Positions 20,885-32,348 of a DNA stretch of 64,000 nt are shown in pieces. The notes beneath the pieces are model-generated. The model had not been told where the DNA came from, made no database searches, and was given only the letters and a program-made list of their open reading frames with translations. A program made the position numbers and the translations under genes. The stretch's first letter is position 1; each line of letters starts with the position of its first letter. The DNA is from Artemisia argyi. Its lineage: Eukaryota > Streptophyta > Magnoliopsida > Asterales > Asteraceae. The stretch is taken from contig CM060709.1 in assembly GCA_030686995.1 (NCBI GenBank), positions 11,244,872 through 11,308,871 of the forward strand, given 5' to 3'.

Positions 20885-22960
20885 ATAATATAGTACATAG
20901 AATGATTCATATAAATTAATGTCATACATGTTTACTAGCTTTAGGTAAGATACTGTATCCGTTTTCAATAACAACACATCATTTGATAGTCCAAGCTCTT
21001 TCTTCGATTGTGGCACAACCGTGGTGTGCAAGGGTGTGCTATTCTACCGAGTCTCATATCTTTAGGGGCTTCAAAACTTACACCACGTTATATATTTGAG
21101 TCTCAAAATTCACTCCAACAAAAAATTTTGACGCTATACAACTCTATTAAAAATGAAGTTAGATCATTAAGATTTCTACGTTTTGAGTCTTAATGGTTGG
21201 CATTCTATATCTTTGATCGTTGTATTTAGTTATTACACAAGCTTTTGCATTGGGCATCTATTAGCTCATCTACAACCTCTATTAGCTCATCTACAACATG
21301 GATTCATGATAGCCACAACCATTATCCTGCATCATATATGCATTGTTCTCAACGCATATATACATTGATCACACATTCAACTCAATGGGAGGTGATTTGC
21401 ACACTCTCCAAATTGATTGACACACTCTAAATTTGAGTGTCTTGACATATATAACCTCACATTACTTTTATACATTTTCACCCAGTGAGGGTATAAATGT
21501 CAAGACACTCTAATTTAGAGTGTGTCAATCAATTAAGAGAGTGTGCAAATCACCTCCCCAACTCAATAGCATGTGTATTGTTAGTTTTTTGTTATCTTTT
21601 GAAAACGGATCCGTTTTGTACACCACCCTCATGTTTAAGGTAAAAACATTGGAAAAGTGTATTATTACATTTAAGAAAAAGGTAGAAACCTATGGAGTAG
21701 TTGCTTGGACCCAAAAGGATAGGGTGCCAATCGTGGCAAACATAGTTGTGACCAATGAGCTTGGAGTGGTCGCCTATGGAGTTGTGGCTGGGACCGCAAA
21801 AAGAGAGGTGGCAACCGTGACCAACGAGGACGTTGGCTCTTCAAAGCGTGGAGTATCGTGACAATCCCACATCGCCCAATTATGGGATTGGTCGGTGGCT
21901 TATAAAGTACAGGTGTCCCCTTCTCCATTGAGCCAACTTTTTGGAGCGAGTTCTACATATAGAATGTGACTTGGTGCTATCTAGTATGGGATAGGTTCAT
22001 ATGACTGACCATGACATTGCATCTGTTCTTATGATGAGTTTCCCTTCACATCGGTGCACACCCATATTAGCGCCTAGTTTTTTCACTTACCCATTATTAA
22101 CATCTATCATTGGTTTTTTTTACAATAAATAGTGGTCTTTCTTCATTTGCACAAAAGCAATGACATGTTTGCTAAGTAAATCTATAGGGGTACAGTAGCT
22201 CTTCTGCGTATACGTTCATACATTTTGCCTAAAACCGTTTCCGTTTTGGTGGCAGTGGTGGCATCATCTTCTAGGCAGATTCAGTTGGAAGTAAACACAT
22301 ATATACAAGTCTCAAAAAATGGTCTGAAAAATATGGTAACTTCTACACACCATCAAGATTCTTGGAGGAACGAGCTATGAATGGTGTACCTCTGGTGACA
22401 ATAATCATAATCCTCCATTCATTCCACCAACATTTTCTTAATAGATTTAGATCATTATTCTAATAGAATATTTTAAGTACTCATAATTAACAAGTTAGTT
22501 TTTCCTTTAAAGGAAAGCTGAAAAAGTTGCGCAAAGGGTTTGTGGTGGGTCAATCTCCAACCCGCCCCGTTTCAACCCCAACTATAAGTAGTGATCTGAT
22601 TTATGTGATTAAAGATGCTAGAAATAAATTTTAAAAATAGTTTTATTTCATATGTAACATATAAATATGCATTTGCAGAGTGTGCCTAGATCTTATCATG
22701 GACCACTATAACCGAGTGTATATGCAAGAGTTACACGAAGAAGAACATCGCCAAATAGCACTGGTCTATTACTGAAGACTTACACGAAGAAGAACATCGC
22801 CAAATAGCACTGGTCTATTACTGAAGACTTAAACAGCAAATTAAGAATGCTTTATTGCTTTATTCAAATTTGGACAATTTTGTTTTCGGTTAGAAATCCA
22901 GTAGTCAAAGTTAGATACTACCATGGTTCTAAGATTTGTTGAGATTTTGTATGTGTAAAG
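20885..22960 (+). pseudogene. AIM1/MFP2-like pseudogene copy C (C-terminal part)
   Basis: In gene order: continuation of the exon broken at 13098, PHCILASNTS-type exon (about 21064-21142), DRTF-type remnant (about 21190-21386, hit by a MITE), partial GKGYY-type exon (about 21640-21680), short DHDIASVLMMSFPSHR exon (about 22001-22053, donor GT at 22054), a well-kept exon 22256-22394, and a last exon 22679-22711 reading SVPRSYHGPL then stop. The 22256 exon reads GGIIF-stop-ADSVGSKHIYTSLKKW and ends SRFLEERAMNGVPL, matching the AIM1 C-terminus; the stop replaces a Trp. 22712-22830 has a tandem repeat of about 50 bp. 21690-21960 is foreign, possibly an LTR fragment. Confidence 0.78.
21387..21558. 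mobile_element. Foldback MITE, Mutator-type (172 bp)
   Basis: Long inverted repeats starting GGGAGGTGATTTGCACACTC cover most of the element. The 9-bp direct repeat CAACTCAAT flanks it (21378-21386, 21559-21567), the size typical of Mutator-like elements. Confidence 0.85.
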
Positions 22961-24155
22961 TTTGCGTATTGAGATTTTGGAAAGGGTTAATTCCTTGAAA
23001 ATGTATCATACTTGTTACTTTTTCAAGTTTCGTGTATTACTTTCAAACTGCGTTTCCGAACACCTACTAACGTACTGGAATGTTTATCTAGGTCTCCCCT
23101 CATATGTAATGGTAATCTATAAGTGCTACACTACTACTCATACTTATAGGATAAGTTTTCTTGTGTGACATAAGCGGAACAATGATACTATCTGAAGACA
23201 GAAAAGAGGTAGGTCTAATGGATGCTATTGCACCTCCTGAAGACATGCTTAAAGTCTCTAGGCAATGGGCATTAGACATTGCTGAAAAGCATAAACCTTG
23301 ATCCAGTCCCTTGACAGAATAGACAAGATTGGTTCCCAATCTAAAGCACAACAGATAATTAATTGAGGTCGTGTGACAGAAGTGTATAGAAAATACCAAG
23401 CATGTCTTGATATGGTTGAAGAAGGCATTGTGGACGGAAGACATCTTGGTGTTCGGAAGGTATGGCAAAAGAGGGCGGGTTGGGTAACGGGTCATAGAAG
23501 GATATCTTATTTTCTGTATTAATAAGTGGTACGTAATTAAAATTTACAAAACTTATGTTATTTCCATATAACATATTGTTTTTATTTTACCTCTTTTGAA
23601 ACCAGCTAAAGGTAAAATATTCATACATAAATGATTTGGTATATGATATTAGAACTGTAGAAAATTTATATTCCTCAGGAGGCCAAGGTTTTAAACAGAC
23701 TAACAGGTGCCTAACGTTACAGATATTATTGGATCGAAACCGAGGGCTATAAAGAAATTGTCATTGGTGAAGGTTTTATGTCTCTAGGATAGAGACAACC
23801 CTTATCATGCCTAAATATGCCTTTTGATATTGTCAATCAAACAATTTTTGTTTTTTCACTCCCAAGAATTTCATATCATTGCCTTCCCTCTTTATCACCT
23901 TTCTTTAAAAAATCGTCTTTCTTTTAATAAAAGCGAAACAGAATATAAAAAGTTTGCAAATGTTACAAATATTTTACAACGAAAAGCGATAGACGAAAAA
24001 ACAAAAATGAATATAAAAATTTAGCAATGTTACAATTGTTTTACAACGAAAAGTGACAGACAGAAAAACAAAAATGAATATAAAAAGTTAACAAGTTAGT
24101 CGTGGAAGTGACGGAAAAGGAAAAATGTCAGAAAAACAAAAGTGAATATAAAAAG

Positions 24156-24413
24156 GGGTAAAAGCCATAAAATACCATCGTACTTTCCAAAATGTCCCGA
24201 CTTGACCAATTTACTTTTTTATTGCGGACTTTACCAACGAACTTTCAAAATTTTAGCCGACTTGAACCATATCCTATTTATTAAAAAAAAATAAAAAGAA
24301 ATTACACGTGGATAATTAGAGAAGATATGGTTCAAGTCGGCTAAAATTTTGAAAGTTCGTTGGTCAAGTCGGGACATTTTGAAAAGTACGATGGTATTTT
24401 ATAGCTTTTACCC
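24156..24413. mobile_element. Foldback MITE, Mutator-type (258 bp)
   Basis: Ends GGGTAAAAGC and GCTTTTACCC, arms of about 85-100 bp nearly complementary, and a 9-bp target duplication TATAAAAAG (24147-24155, 24414-24422). The site lies in the AT-rich module, where sister copies give the unoccupied sequence. Confidence 0.88.
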
Positions 24414-24737
24414 TATAAAAAGTTAATAAAGTGTACAAATTTATCGTGGTCGTCCTCTAATCATGATACATGTATCATGTTAAGATAATATCCACGAAGA
24501 ACGTAATACACCAAACTCAACTTGAATAATTAGTACATACCTCAGTATATAAAGTAACATATTTTCTTCTCATTTATCGATGTGGGATAAAAGGTAACTC
24601 TTCTTCTTTTATAAAAAAAAAAGTGATACAAGCTAGTATATGCATTAACCATTGTTGTAAGGTGAATACAACTAAATTTATTAAAGATGGTCTAGCACAT
24701 GAAAATGCCATAATATAGTCCATAGATTCATATAAAT

Positions 24738-25400
24738 TAATAACCAAACGACCCTAAGAAACTATTATGACACCAAACATTTCCACGACATACCACGGCC
24801 CTAAACAACTTCTCTTATCCAAAAGATCCTTACATCAACTACATGAAGATCAAAACAATTAAAAGAGGAACGTTCGCCAACTGTACCCAGCATACGATCT
24901 AACTGCATAAGGGCATCACCCAATTTGAAGTATTGAAACTGGTTGAAAACCTACCACGACCTTGACACTAAAACCCGCCAAAACCTTAAATCAAACTGTT
25001 TTGGCCACACAAACAAATCATGTGGTTGCGAGATAATACGTAGAAGCACCTAATGTAGGGAACACATATCATTGCAAGACATCACATGTCAAAACTACTC
25101 ATGACCTTCAACGAACTGACGACAAGAAAAAAAGATCTCGACCACATAACCAACAAATACAACCCCATCTATGTACATCGGCACAATCCACAGCCAAATA
25201 TATAACCATAAGACCTGGATGAACTGCAAACCAATCTGAACCACATCGAACCAAAAATCGAGCTGACCCATATAACGTAACAAACTGCCTAACCTGAACA
25301 ACATCAACATTTGACCAGAACACGATTTAAACTACATAACCCAACACGAATTAATCGATCTGTGCCGGCTTGACCCACAACCTTACAACCACGACACACA
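24738..25400. repeat. Dispersed repeat starting ATAACCAAACGACCCTA
   Basis: The first 370 bp or so reappear at 33352-33745 with the same landmarks (CTTCTCTTATCCAAA, GGGCATCACCCAATTTGAAG, CTCATGACCTTCAACGAAC). It interrupts AIM1-like sequence both times. No recognised coding domain; probably a transposon fragment of unknown class. Open frames on the minus strand at 25095-25323 are not convincing. Confidence 0.5.
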
Positions 25401-26238
25401 ACACTTTATAGTTTTTCCGTTTTGGTGGCATCGTCATCTGGGCAGACTTAGCTGGAAGCCTGGAAGTAAACACCTATATGCAAGTCTCAAAAAATGGTCT
25501 AAAAAATATGGTAACCTAGAATTATACAAAAATTATATTCCTCAGCCGGCCAAGGATTTAAACAAGCTTATAAGATAACCCTAAACCCTTATCCTGCGTG
25601 CATATGCCTTTTAACATTGTGAATCAAAAAAATAATTATTTTCACTCCCAAGAGTTTCAAATCGATGCCTTAGCTCTGTATCACATTTCTTTGCAAAGTC
25701 TTCTTTCTTTTGATAAATGCGAAAGAGAATATAAAAGAGTTAGCAAATTACAAATCTTTTACAATAAAAAAGCCAGAGACGGAAAAACAAAAACGAATAT
25801 AAAAAGTTTGTAATGTGTAGAAATTTATCACAAGTTGTATGACACGATAATTATATCATCTACTCATCATTATCCCACGAAGAACATAATACACCTAACT
25901 CAGCTAAAGTTATTGGTGCATACCTCACTATATAAAGTAACAGAAAAGAAGTATTACATATCTTATAAAGGTAGCAAGCCAAAGCCCGATCGGCTCGTGC
26001 TACCAACTATAGAGGAGTCAAGGGATGGTAACACTTCACTATAGATTAATATAAACTGAAAGTTGTTTGTGTAGCATAACGCAATCCTAGTTTACCATAA
26101 CGCAATCCTAGTTTACCGTTGTTTCCCCGTTTTAGTCCTTGTATTTTAGTGAACATCGGAACTAAAAGATGGCTTTGCGTAATGTTTGGGTCATTTTGAA
26201 AAGACTGAAAATAATGTGTTTGTTTGAATAATTTGTAG

Positions 26239-26386
26239 CAATATCTGTGACCGACCAAGAAATAGTAGAGATGATATTATTTCCGGTAGTGAAAGAGTCA
26301 GGTCACGTTCTAGTGGAAGGAATTGTTGTTCGAGCATCTGACCTTGACATTGCATCTATTCTTGGGACGAGTTTCCCTTCACATCG
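26239..26386 (+). pseudogene. Best-preserved AIM1-like exon
   Basis: Open over its whole length with acceptor TAG (26236-26238) and donor GT (26387). Reads ISVTDQEIVEMILFPVV, then a diverged KESGHVLVEGIVV, then RASDLDIASILGTSFPSHR. This is the segment of plant AIM1 just before the C-terminal RGGI...WAD block. It is an isolated exon among broken ones, so there is no evidence of a working gene. Confidence 0.8.
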
Positions 26387-26631
26387 GTACACACCCATAT
26401 TAGCGCCTTTTCACTTAACAATTATTAACATCTATCATTGGTTTTTTACAACACGTAGTGGTCTTTTTGCATTTTGCACAAAAGCAATGACATGTTTGCT
26501 AAGTAAATCCATGGGGTACAGTAGCTCTTCTACGTATACTTTCATACAATTTGCCGAAAACCGTTAAATAATTAGAAAATAACTTTCTAGCATCTTGTTC
26601 AAAAACTTGACGGTTCTTCCGTTTTAACATA

Positions 26632-26948
26632 TGCCTTTTGTTCGATAAAAGACAAACAAACCTTGTAAGCTAGTGCGGGATATTGACTCAAAGTAAGTAC
26701 CACACACTTAACCTCAAACGCTTGCATTGTACTAGTGAACGACTGAGAAAGGAAGAATGTAGAACATCTCCCCTCACCTCTATTTACAGAGATGAGGGGG
26801 TACACTCGTTATGGAATTCGTATTTCACAATTACCTTGTTTGCCTTGCAAACCAAATAATCCTAGTGTTAAGTATAATCCTAACTCAATTTAACTAAGTA
26901 TAAATAAATCCCTATACATAGGCTAATTACACTTTAACCCACTAACAA
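26632..26948 (-). mobile_element. Probable solo LTR (ends not fully resolved)
   Basis: On the minus strand it starts TGTTAGTGGGTTAAAG and has a TGTAAATAGAGGTGAGG stretch resembling an LTR promoter/R boundary. It interrupts AIM1-like intron sequence. I could not match a target duplication, so the borders are approximate. Confidence 0.4.
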
Positions 26949-26959
26949 TTGCTACTATA

Positions 26960-28275
26960 TCATAACACCTTTTAACATTGTGAATAAAAAAAATTATTTT
27001 CACTCCCAAGAATTTCAAATTGATGCCTTAGCTCTCTGTCACATTTCCTTGTAAAGTCTTCTAATTTCTTTGGATAAAAGCCGAAGAGAATGTAAAAAGT
27101 TAGTAAATTACAAATTTTTTACAATGAAAAGTGAGAGACGAAATAAAAAACGAATATTAAAAAGTTAGCAAATGTTACAAATCTTTTACGACGGAAATAT
27201 AAAAAGTTAACAAAGTGTACAAATTTTCGAAGAATATGGCGTAGTTCGTCATGCAAACATCATATTCCACGAAGAACATAATACACCAAAATCAACTTGA
27301 CTTATAGTACATACCTCACTATATAAAGTAACATATTTTCTTCTCAATTATCAATGTGGGATAAAAATTAAACCTTCTTCAATTAAAAAAAAAATGATAG
27401 AAGCTAGTATACACTTTAACAGATGTTGTAAGAGGATTACAACCAAAACAACTAAAAATGGTCTAGCACATGAAGATGCCATAATGTAGTTCATATAATG
27501 ATTCATACAAATTAATGTCATACATATTTAAAGGTTATATGTACCACCTAACATATACATATAATATACCACCTAATATACAAATTAATGTCATAACATG
27601 CATATACATATAATATACCACCTAATTACCCTATTTCCTTTATGAGGAAGAAAGTGAGAGATGACAAAACAAAAATGAATATAAAAAGTCAACAAAGTAT
27701 ACAATGATAAAAGCGAGAGAGTAGAGACTACAAAACAAAAATAAATATAAAAAGTTATCAAACTATACAAATTTCCCAAGAATAATTACATCAACATTAT
27801 ACACCAAATTCAACTATAATAAGTGGTACACCATCACTATATAAAGTAACATATTTTCTTCATTTATCGATCTGGGATAAAAGCTAACTCTTCTTCTTTT
27901 AAATATGTATGACAAATTAATGTCATACATATTTAAAAGTTATATGTAATAACATGCATATACATATAATATACCACCTAATTACCCTATTTCCTTTATG
28001 GGGAAGAAAGTGAGAGATGACAAAACAAAAATGAATATAAAAAGTCAACAAAGTATACAATGATAAAAGCGAGAGACTACAAAACAAAAATAAATATAAA
28101 AAGTTAACAAACTATAAAAATTTCCCGAGAATAATTACATCAACATTATACACCAAATTCAACTATAATAAGTGGTACACCATCACTATATAAAGTAACA
28201 TATTTTCTTCATTTATCGATCTGGGATAAAAGTTAACTCTTCTTCTTTGATAAAAAAGTGATACAAGCTAGTATA
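26960..28275 (+). repeat. AT-rich AIM1-like modules, including a 350-bp tandem duplication
   Basis: 26960-27400 is one module, followed by an NTTKFIKD-type exon remnant (27410-27480). 27598-27893 and 27950-28245 are near-identical tandem copies about 352 bp apart, each with the TATATAAAGTAACATA box and an ATCGATCTGGGATAAAAG-type 3' end. Confidence 0.7.
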
Positions 28276-29646
28276 TGATATGCTTGGGCCCGAGTGCATG
28301 GCCTATTTAGGTCTTAGAGTTTTACCCTACTTTATCTTATAAATATTCTTGTAATCATTTATTATAATCAATCAATCAAAGTTTAAGATAAATAAATCTC
28401 TAGTTCTTCTCTCTATTTTCTTAAGGAGCTCGCATACGCCAAAAGTGGTGCATTATCCTGATACAACCCCTAATCGGGTCGTTTCAATTGGTACTTTCAT
28501 TGAGAGGGCTACCAAAGTAGGGTTCTAATTAAAAAAAAAATTGTTCATCGGGTACTGTTCATCGACACTATTCATGGGGGGTACTGTTCATCAATCACTC
28601 TTTACGGCTACTGTTCATGAGTTACTGTTCATCGGTACTGTTCATCAGAATTTTGTTTCTCCTCTTCGAGGTACTGTTCATGGCATCGAGCAGCAGCGAT
28701 TGAGATGCACTATCTAAGCTCTTGCAAATGGGTAGCGTGGCCAAATATCAAAGTGAGTTTGAGGTACTTATAAATCGAGTAGCGGGGATCTCTAAAAACT
28801 TACTTAAATCATTTTATATCTCTGGACTTAAACCAACTCTATAATGCGCACTCTTTAGGTCAAACCCCACAACTTTAGGCGAAGCTTTTTCATTATCTCG
28901 TGCAATGGAAACATGATTCACGAGCCTACAACTTTGGGAACTGTTGAGGTTGAATCCTATAACTTTGGGAGAAGCCTTACCCTTGGCCCGCATAACAGAA
29001 GCACGTTTTGAGGATCAGCGGTCGTCTTCTTTCAGCAACAAAGTGAGTAGTAGCAACAATGGATCGCAAAACCAGAAACCTACAACCGTCGTTAAACTAC
29101 CTTTGGTGACAACGCCACCTAAAACTACTATTGAACCACCTCCACTGGAAACCACTAAGAGAAAGAAAAAAAAATGAGGTGCCTTTCGTGAGGATGAAAT
29201 CAAAGTTTTTTGTTGTGATTCAAGTTTAGCAGAATAAAGTTGTATATGGCGGGCTGAATTTAGACACCAGTCATGTAAATTATGGACAACCTTGGCAAAG
29301 CTTTATGATGCACTTTATGACATTTTCTTATAATTCGAAAGAGGGTGAACTACAAGTGAAGGTGTGGGATCCCGGAACTACATGAGGCGAGATTTTGAAG
29401 CAACACCTTGAGGACAAGGTGATTTCCGAAGGAGTGGGGAATGATACGCCGAGCCCGAGCCCATGTTTAGGTCTTAAGGTTTTACCCTACTTTATCTTAT
29501 AAATACTCTTATAATCATTTATTATAATCAATCAATCAAAGTTTAAGATAAATAAATCTCTAGATCTTCTCTATATTTTCTTAAGGAGCTCGCATACGCT
29601 AAAAGTGATGCCTTATCCTGATACAACCCCTGACCGGGTCGTATGA
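28276..29646 (+). mobile_element. Deleted Ty3/gypsy-like LTR element
   Basis: LTRs 28276-28486 and about 29442-29646 are about 205-211 bp and share TTAGGTCTT, TTTACCCTACTTTATCTTATAAATA and GGAGCTCGCATACGC. After the 5' LTR comes ATTGGTACTTTCATTGAGAG, then a leader with repeated ACTGTTCATC motifs (28548-28690), a gag remnant, and a 3' end with LEDKVI-type coding and the purine tract GAAGGAGTGGGGA (29429-29441). The polymerase region is absent. No target duplication: the left flank is from the start of one AIM1-like exon and the right flank from the end of another. Confidence 0.82.
28720..29177 (+). pseudogene. gypsy gag fragment
   Basis: Reads VAKYQSEFEVLINRVAGIS, SFYISGLKPTL, then LRLNPITLGEALPLARITEA and ARFEDQRSSSFSN, the conserved end of the retrotransposon gag domain of plant gypsy elements. 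The phrase around TTLGEAFSLSRA occurs twice (about 28855-28915 and 28930-29000), an internal duplication. Stops and frameshifts break it. The Lys-rich tail ends at 29177 with no zinc knuckle. Confidence 0.8.
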
Positions 29647-29666
29647 GGTAACACTTCACCATAGAT

Positions 29667-29782
29667 TTTTTTTAGAACGGCAACACACTTGAAATCCGAA
29701 CCCCAAGTTAAACCATCTAAACGGGCAGGACTCGGGACCCAAACCGTTAGGAGAGACCTGCGAAGGGAAACTCCTAGAACTC
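29667..29782 (-). mobile_element. SINE (5'-truncated or short), minus orientation
   Basis: 116 bp flanked by a 17-bp direct repeat AACACTTCAC(C/T)ATAGAT (29650-29666 and 29783-29799). On the minus strand it ends in an A run (TTTTTTTT at 29666-29673 on plus) and contains GGGTCCCGAGTCC, close to the pol III B-box consensus. These features fit a tRNA-derived SINE. Confidence 0.75.
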
Positions 29783-29799
29783 AACACTTCACTATAGAT

Positions 29800-30046
29800 A
29801 TAAATTGAAAGTTCTTTGTGTAGAATAACGCAATCCCAATTTACCATCGTTGTCCCATTTTAATCCTTGTATTTTAGTGTACTTCGGAACTAAAAGATGG
29901 CTACAATATGTTTGGGCCATTTTGAAAAAGACTGAAAATAATGAGTTTGTTTAAATAACTATCATTTTTATTATATCAAGTAGTATCAGAAAATAATGAT
30001 CTTCACCCATCGATGCCTTACCTCTCTATCACATTTCTTTGCAAAG

Positions 30047-30095
<49 letters not shown>

Positions 30096-31938
30096 TTTTG
30101 ATAAAAGGAAAGGAGAATGTAAAAAGTTACTCTTAACAAAAATTACAAATCTTTTACAATATCAGAACATACTTCACTATATAAAGTACTCCGTAACTTA
30201 TTTTCTTTCTCATATATCGATGTGGGTAAAAGCAAATTCCTGTTTTTTAGCACCTACCCTTTTCACTTGTCCATTATTAACATTTATCTTTGGTTTTTTA
30301 AAACACACATAATGGTTTTTTTTTCATTTTTTACAAAAGCAATGACATGTTTGCTTAGTAACAATAGCTCTTCTGCGTATACATTTAAACAATTTACCTA
30401 AAACCGTTCAAAGATTAGAAAAAAAAAAAACTTTCGAGCATCTTGTTCAAAAACTTAATAGTTCTTCCGTTTTGTAAAACTGAAAAGTGTTTGTGGGGGC
30501 TCAACCTCCAACCAGCCCGTTTCAACCCCAACTAAAAGTAATGATTTGATTTCTGTGGATAAAGATGCTAGTTTTTCGAGTATCATGTATTTCTTTCAAA
30601 CTGTGTATCCGATCATCAACTAACGTACTGAATGTTTATCTAGGTCTCCCCTCATATGCAATGGTAATCTATAGTCGCTACACTCATACTCATACTTATA
30701 GGATACGGTTTCTTGTGTGACATAAGCGGAACAATGATACTATTGTACCTCCTGAAGACTTGCTTAAAGTCTGTATGCAATGGGCATTAGACATTGCTGA
30801 AAATCGTAAACCATGGTCCAGTCCCTTGATAGAACAGACAAGATTGGTTCTCAATCTGAAGCACAACAGATTATTGAGGTTGTGAGACGGAAATTTATAA
30901 AGAATGGGCCACTTCACCAAGCATGTATTGATGTAGTTGAAGAAGGCATTGTGCACGGAGGACATCTTGGTGTTGGAAAGGCGTGGCAAAATGGGCGAGT
31001 TGGTAACAGGTCGTCATAAAAGGATATCTTATGTTGTACATGCTAATAGTGGCCGGGTTGGCCGAAAGGCACTTCTTGCAATTTTTTTGTATTTATAAGG
31101 ATAGCGACAACCCTTATCTTGCGTAATATATACGTTGACCGCACTTTCAACTCACCTGAATTCGTCCTTTTAATTATAAGAAATGGACGAAATGGTAACT
31201 TTCATATTTTACATACTTATTGTTAGTTTCTTACTATCTTTTGAAAACAGATCTGTTTTTTACACCACCCTCGTGTTTCAGATAAAAACAATGGAAAAGG
31301 GTATTAAATCTATGAAAAAGGTTGCAAGCCAAAGCCCGATCGTCTGGTGTTACCAATTATAGAGGAGTCAAGAAAGCTAGCATATCTCATGCTACAAGGG
31401 AAGGTAGCACTTTACTATAGACATAAATTTAAAGTTGTTTGTGCAGAATAAAGCAATCCCAGTTTATCGTTGTTGTTCCGTTTTAGTCCTTGCATTTTAT
31501 TGTACATCGGAACAAAAAGATGGCTTAACTTAGTTTCGTCACTGACAGGTGCCTAACGTTACTGATATTGGACCGAAGGTGAGTGCTATAAAGGGTGTTG
31601 CTAAAAAAATGAAAATAAAAAGTTAAGCAGATGTACAAATTCTTAGGGACATTGAAAACTCGCCGATACAAGTATCGGCAAACATTTAACACCCCTAGGA
31701 ACATAATGCAAGAAACCAACTTGATATTGGACCGAAGGTGAGTGCTATAAAGGGTGTTGCTAAAAAAATGAAAATAAAAAGTTAAGCAGGTGTACAAATT
31801 CTTAGGGACATGGAAAACTCCCGATAGAAGTATCAGCAGACATTTAATACCCCTGGGATACAAGCTAACTTTTCTTTTTTAACATTAAAAGTGTTACAAG
31901 CTAGTATATACGTTAACTGTTGTTGCAAGGCAAATGCT
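29800..31938 (+). pseudogene. AIM1/MFP2-like pseudogene fragments, copy E
   Basis: 29800-29990 matches an intron seen in copies A and D. 30001-30380 is a module with a (TTA)n insert at 30049-30093. Exon 30733-30980 reads VSRQ-type MQWALDIAENRKPW, then shifts frame to SLDRTDKIGSQSEAQQIIEV and HQACIDVVEEGIVHGG; its donor is GC instead of GT. Then come a DRTF-type exon (31090-31197, ending at a GT donor), exon 31282-31403 (GKGY then stop, KPIIEESRKLAYL-like), and 31548-31600 (VPNVTDIGPK...IKGV), repeated in tandem at 31724-31760. 31890-31938 begins the NTTKFIKD-type exon, cut by a MITE. Confidence 0.72.
31566..31860 (+). repeat. 158-bp tandem duplication with palindromes
   Basis: Two units start GATATTGGACCGAAGG at 31566 and 31724. 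The first carries the perfect palindrome GCCGATAC-AA-GTATCGGC (31662-31679); the second has CCGATA-GAAG-TATCAG, one pairing lost. Confidence 0.8.
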
Positions 31939-32348
31939 AGAGGTGGAATTGAGCCGAGCCGAAGTCGAGCTCGGGCTCGTTTCGAGTCTTATATTTAGAG
32001 CTCGAGCTCGGCTCGTGAAAATTTTCATTATCTCGGCTAAGGCTCGACTAACTTATATAATGTGTTAAAAAAAGTTCGAAGGCTCGTTAATCACACTAGG
32101 CTCGAGCCCTTTTTTTTAAGCTCATTTATGCATGATTATGTGTATAGAAATTATGTATATGCATATATTTTTAGGGCTCGTTTAGGCTTGCGAGCCTAAT
32201 CGATCTTTATACATAAAACTCGGGCTCGGGCTCAATTACTAAATGAGCCCAAACTTGGGCTCAAACGCGTTTAGGCTCAGGTCGTTTGAGTTTTTTATCG
32301 ATCTGATTCCGAGCTTTTCATGAACGGCTCAACTCATTTCCACCCCTA
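31939..32348. mobile_element. hAT-like MITE with GGCTCG-rich core (410 bp)
   Basis: Ends TAGAGGTGGAA and TTCCACCCCTA, with diverged 8-bp flanks GCAAATGC (31931-31938) and GAGAATAC (32349-32356); the empty site in sister copies is close to GCGAATAC. The interior is dominated by GAGCTCGGCTCG-type repeats on both strands, parallel to the two CCG-rich MITEs in the LINE. Confidence 0.75.

Larger units (their letters stand above)
22961..26631 (+). pseudogene. AIM1/MFP2-like pseudogene fragments, copy D
   Basis: Exon 23182-23459 reads MILSEDRKEVGLMDAIAPPE then VSRQWALDIAEK; a stop replaces Trp after KP and a 1-nt loss shifts the frame before SLDRIDKIGSQS; it ends at a GT donor (23460). Next is 23679-23760 (acceptor CAG, EAKVLNRL then VTD-like), the AT-rich module 23780-24610 with its perfect 18-bp palindrome, and an NTTKFIKD-type exon (24640-24720). 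After a transposon fragment come a GGIVIWADLAGS exon (about 25420-25515), a second EAK-type remnant (25545), another module, and exons 25943-26027 (YKGSKPKPDRLVLPTIEES) and 26239-26386. Order is partly scrambled, so more than one copy is fused here. Confidence 0.72.

Noticed and set aside
21520..21861. 113-codon frame with VVAYGVVAGTAKREVATVTNE
   Set aside because: It starts in a MITE and runs across an AIM1-like fragment and foreign sequence; no domain.
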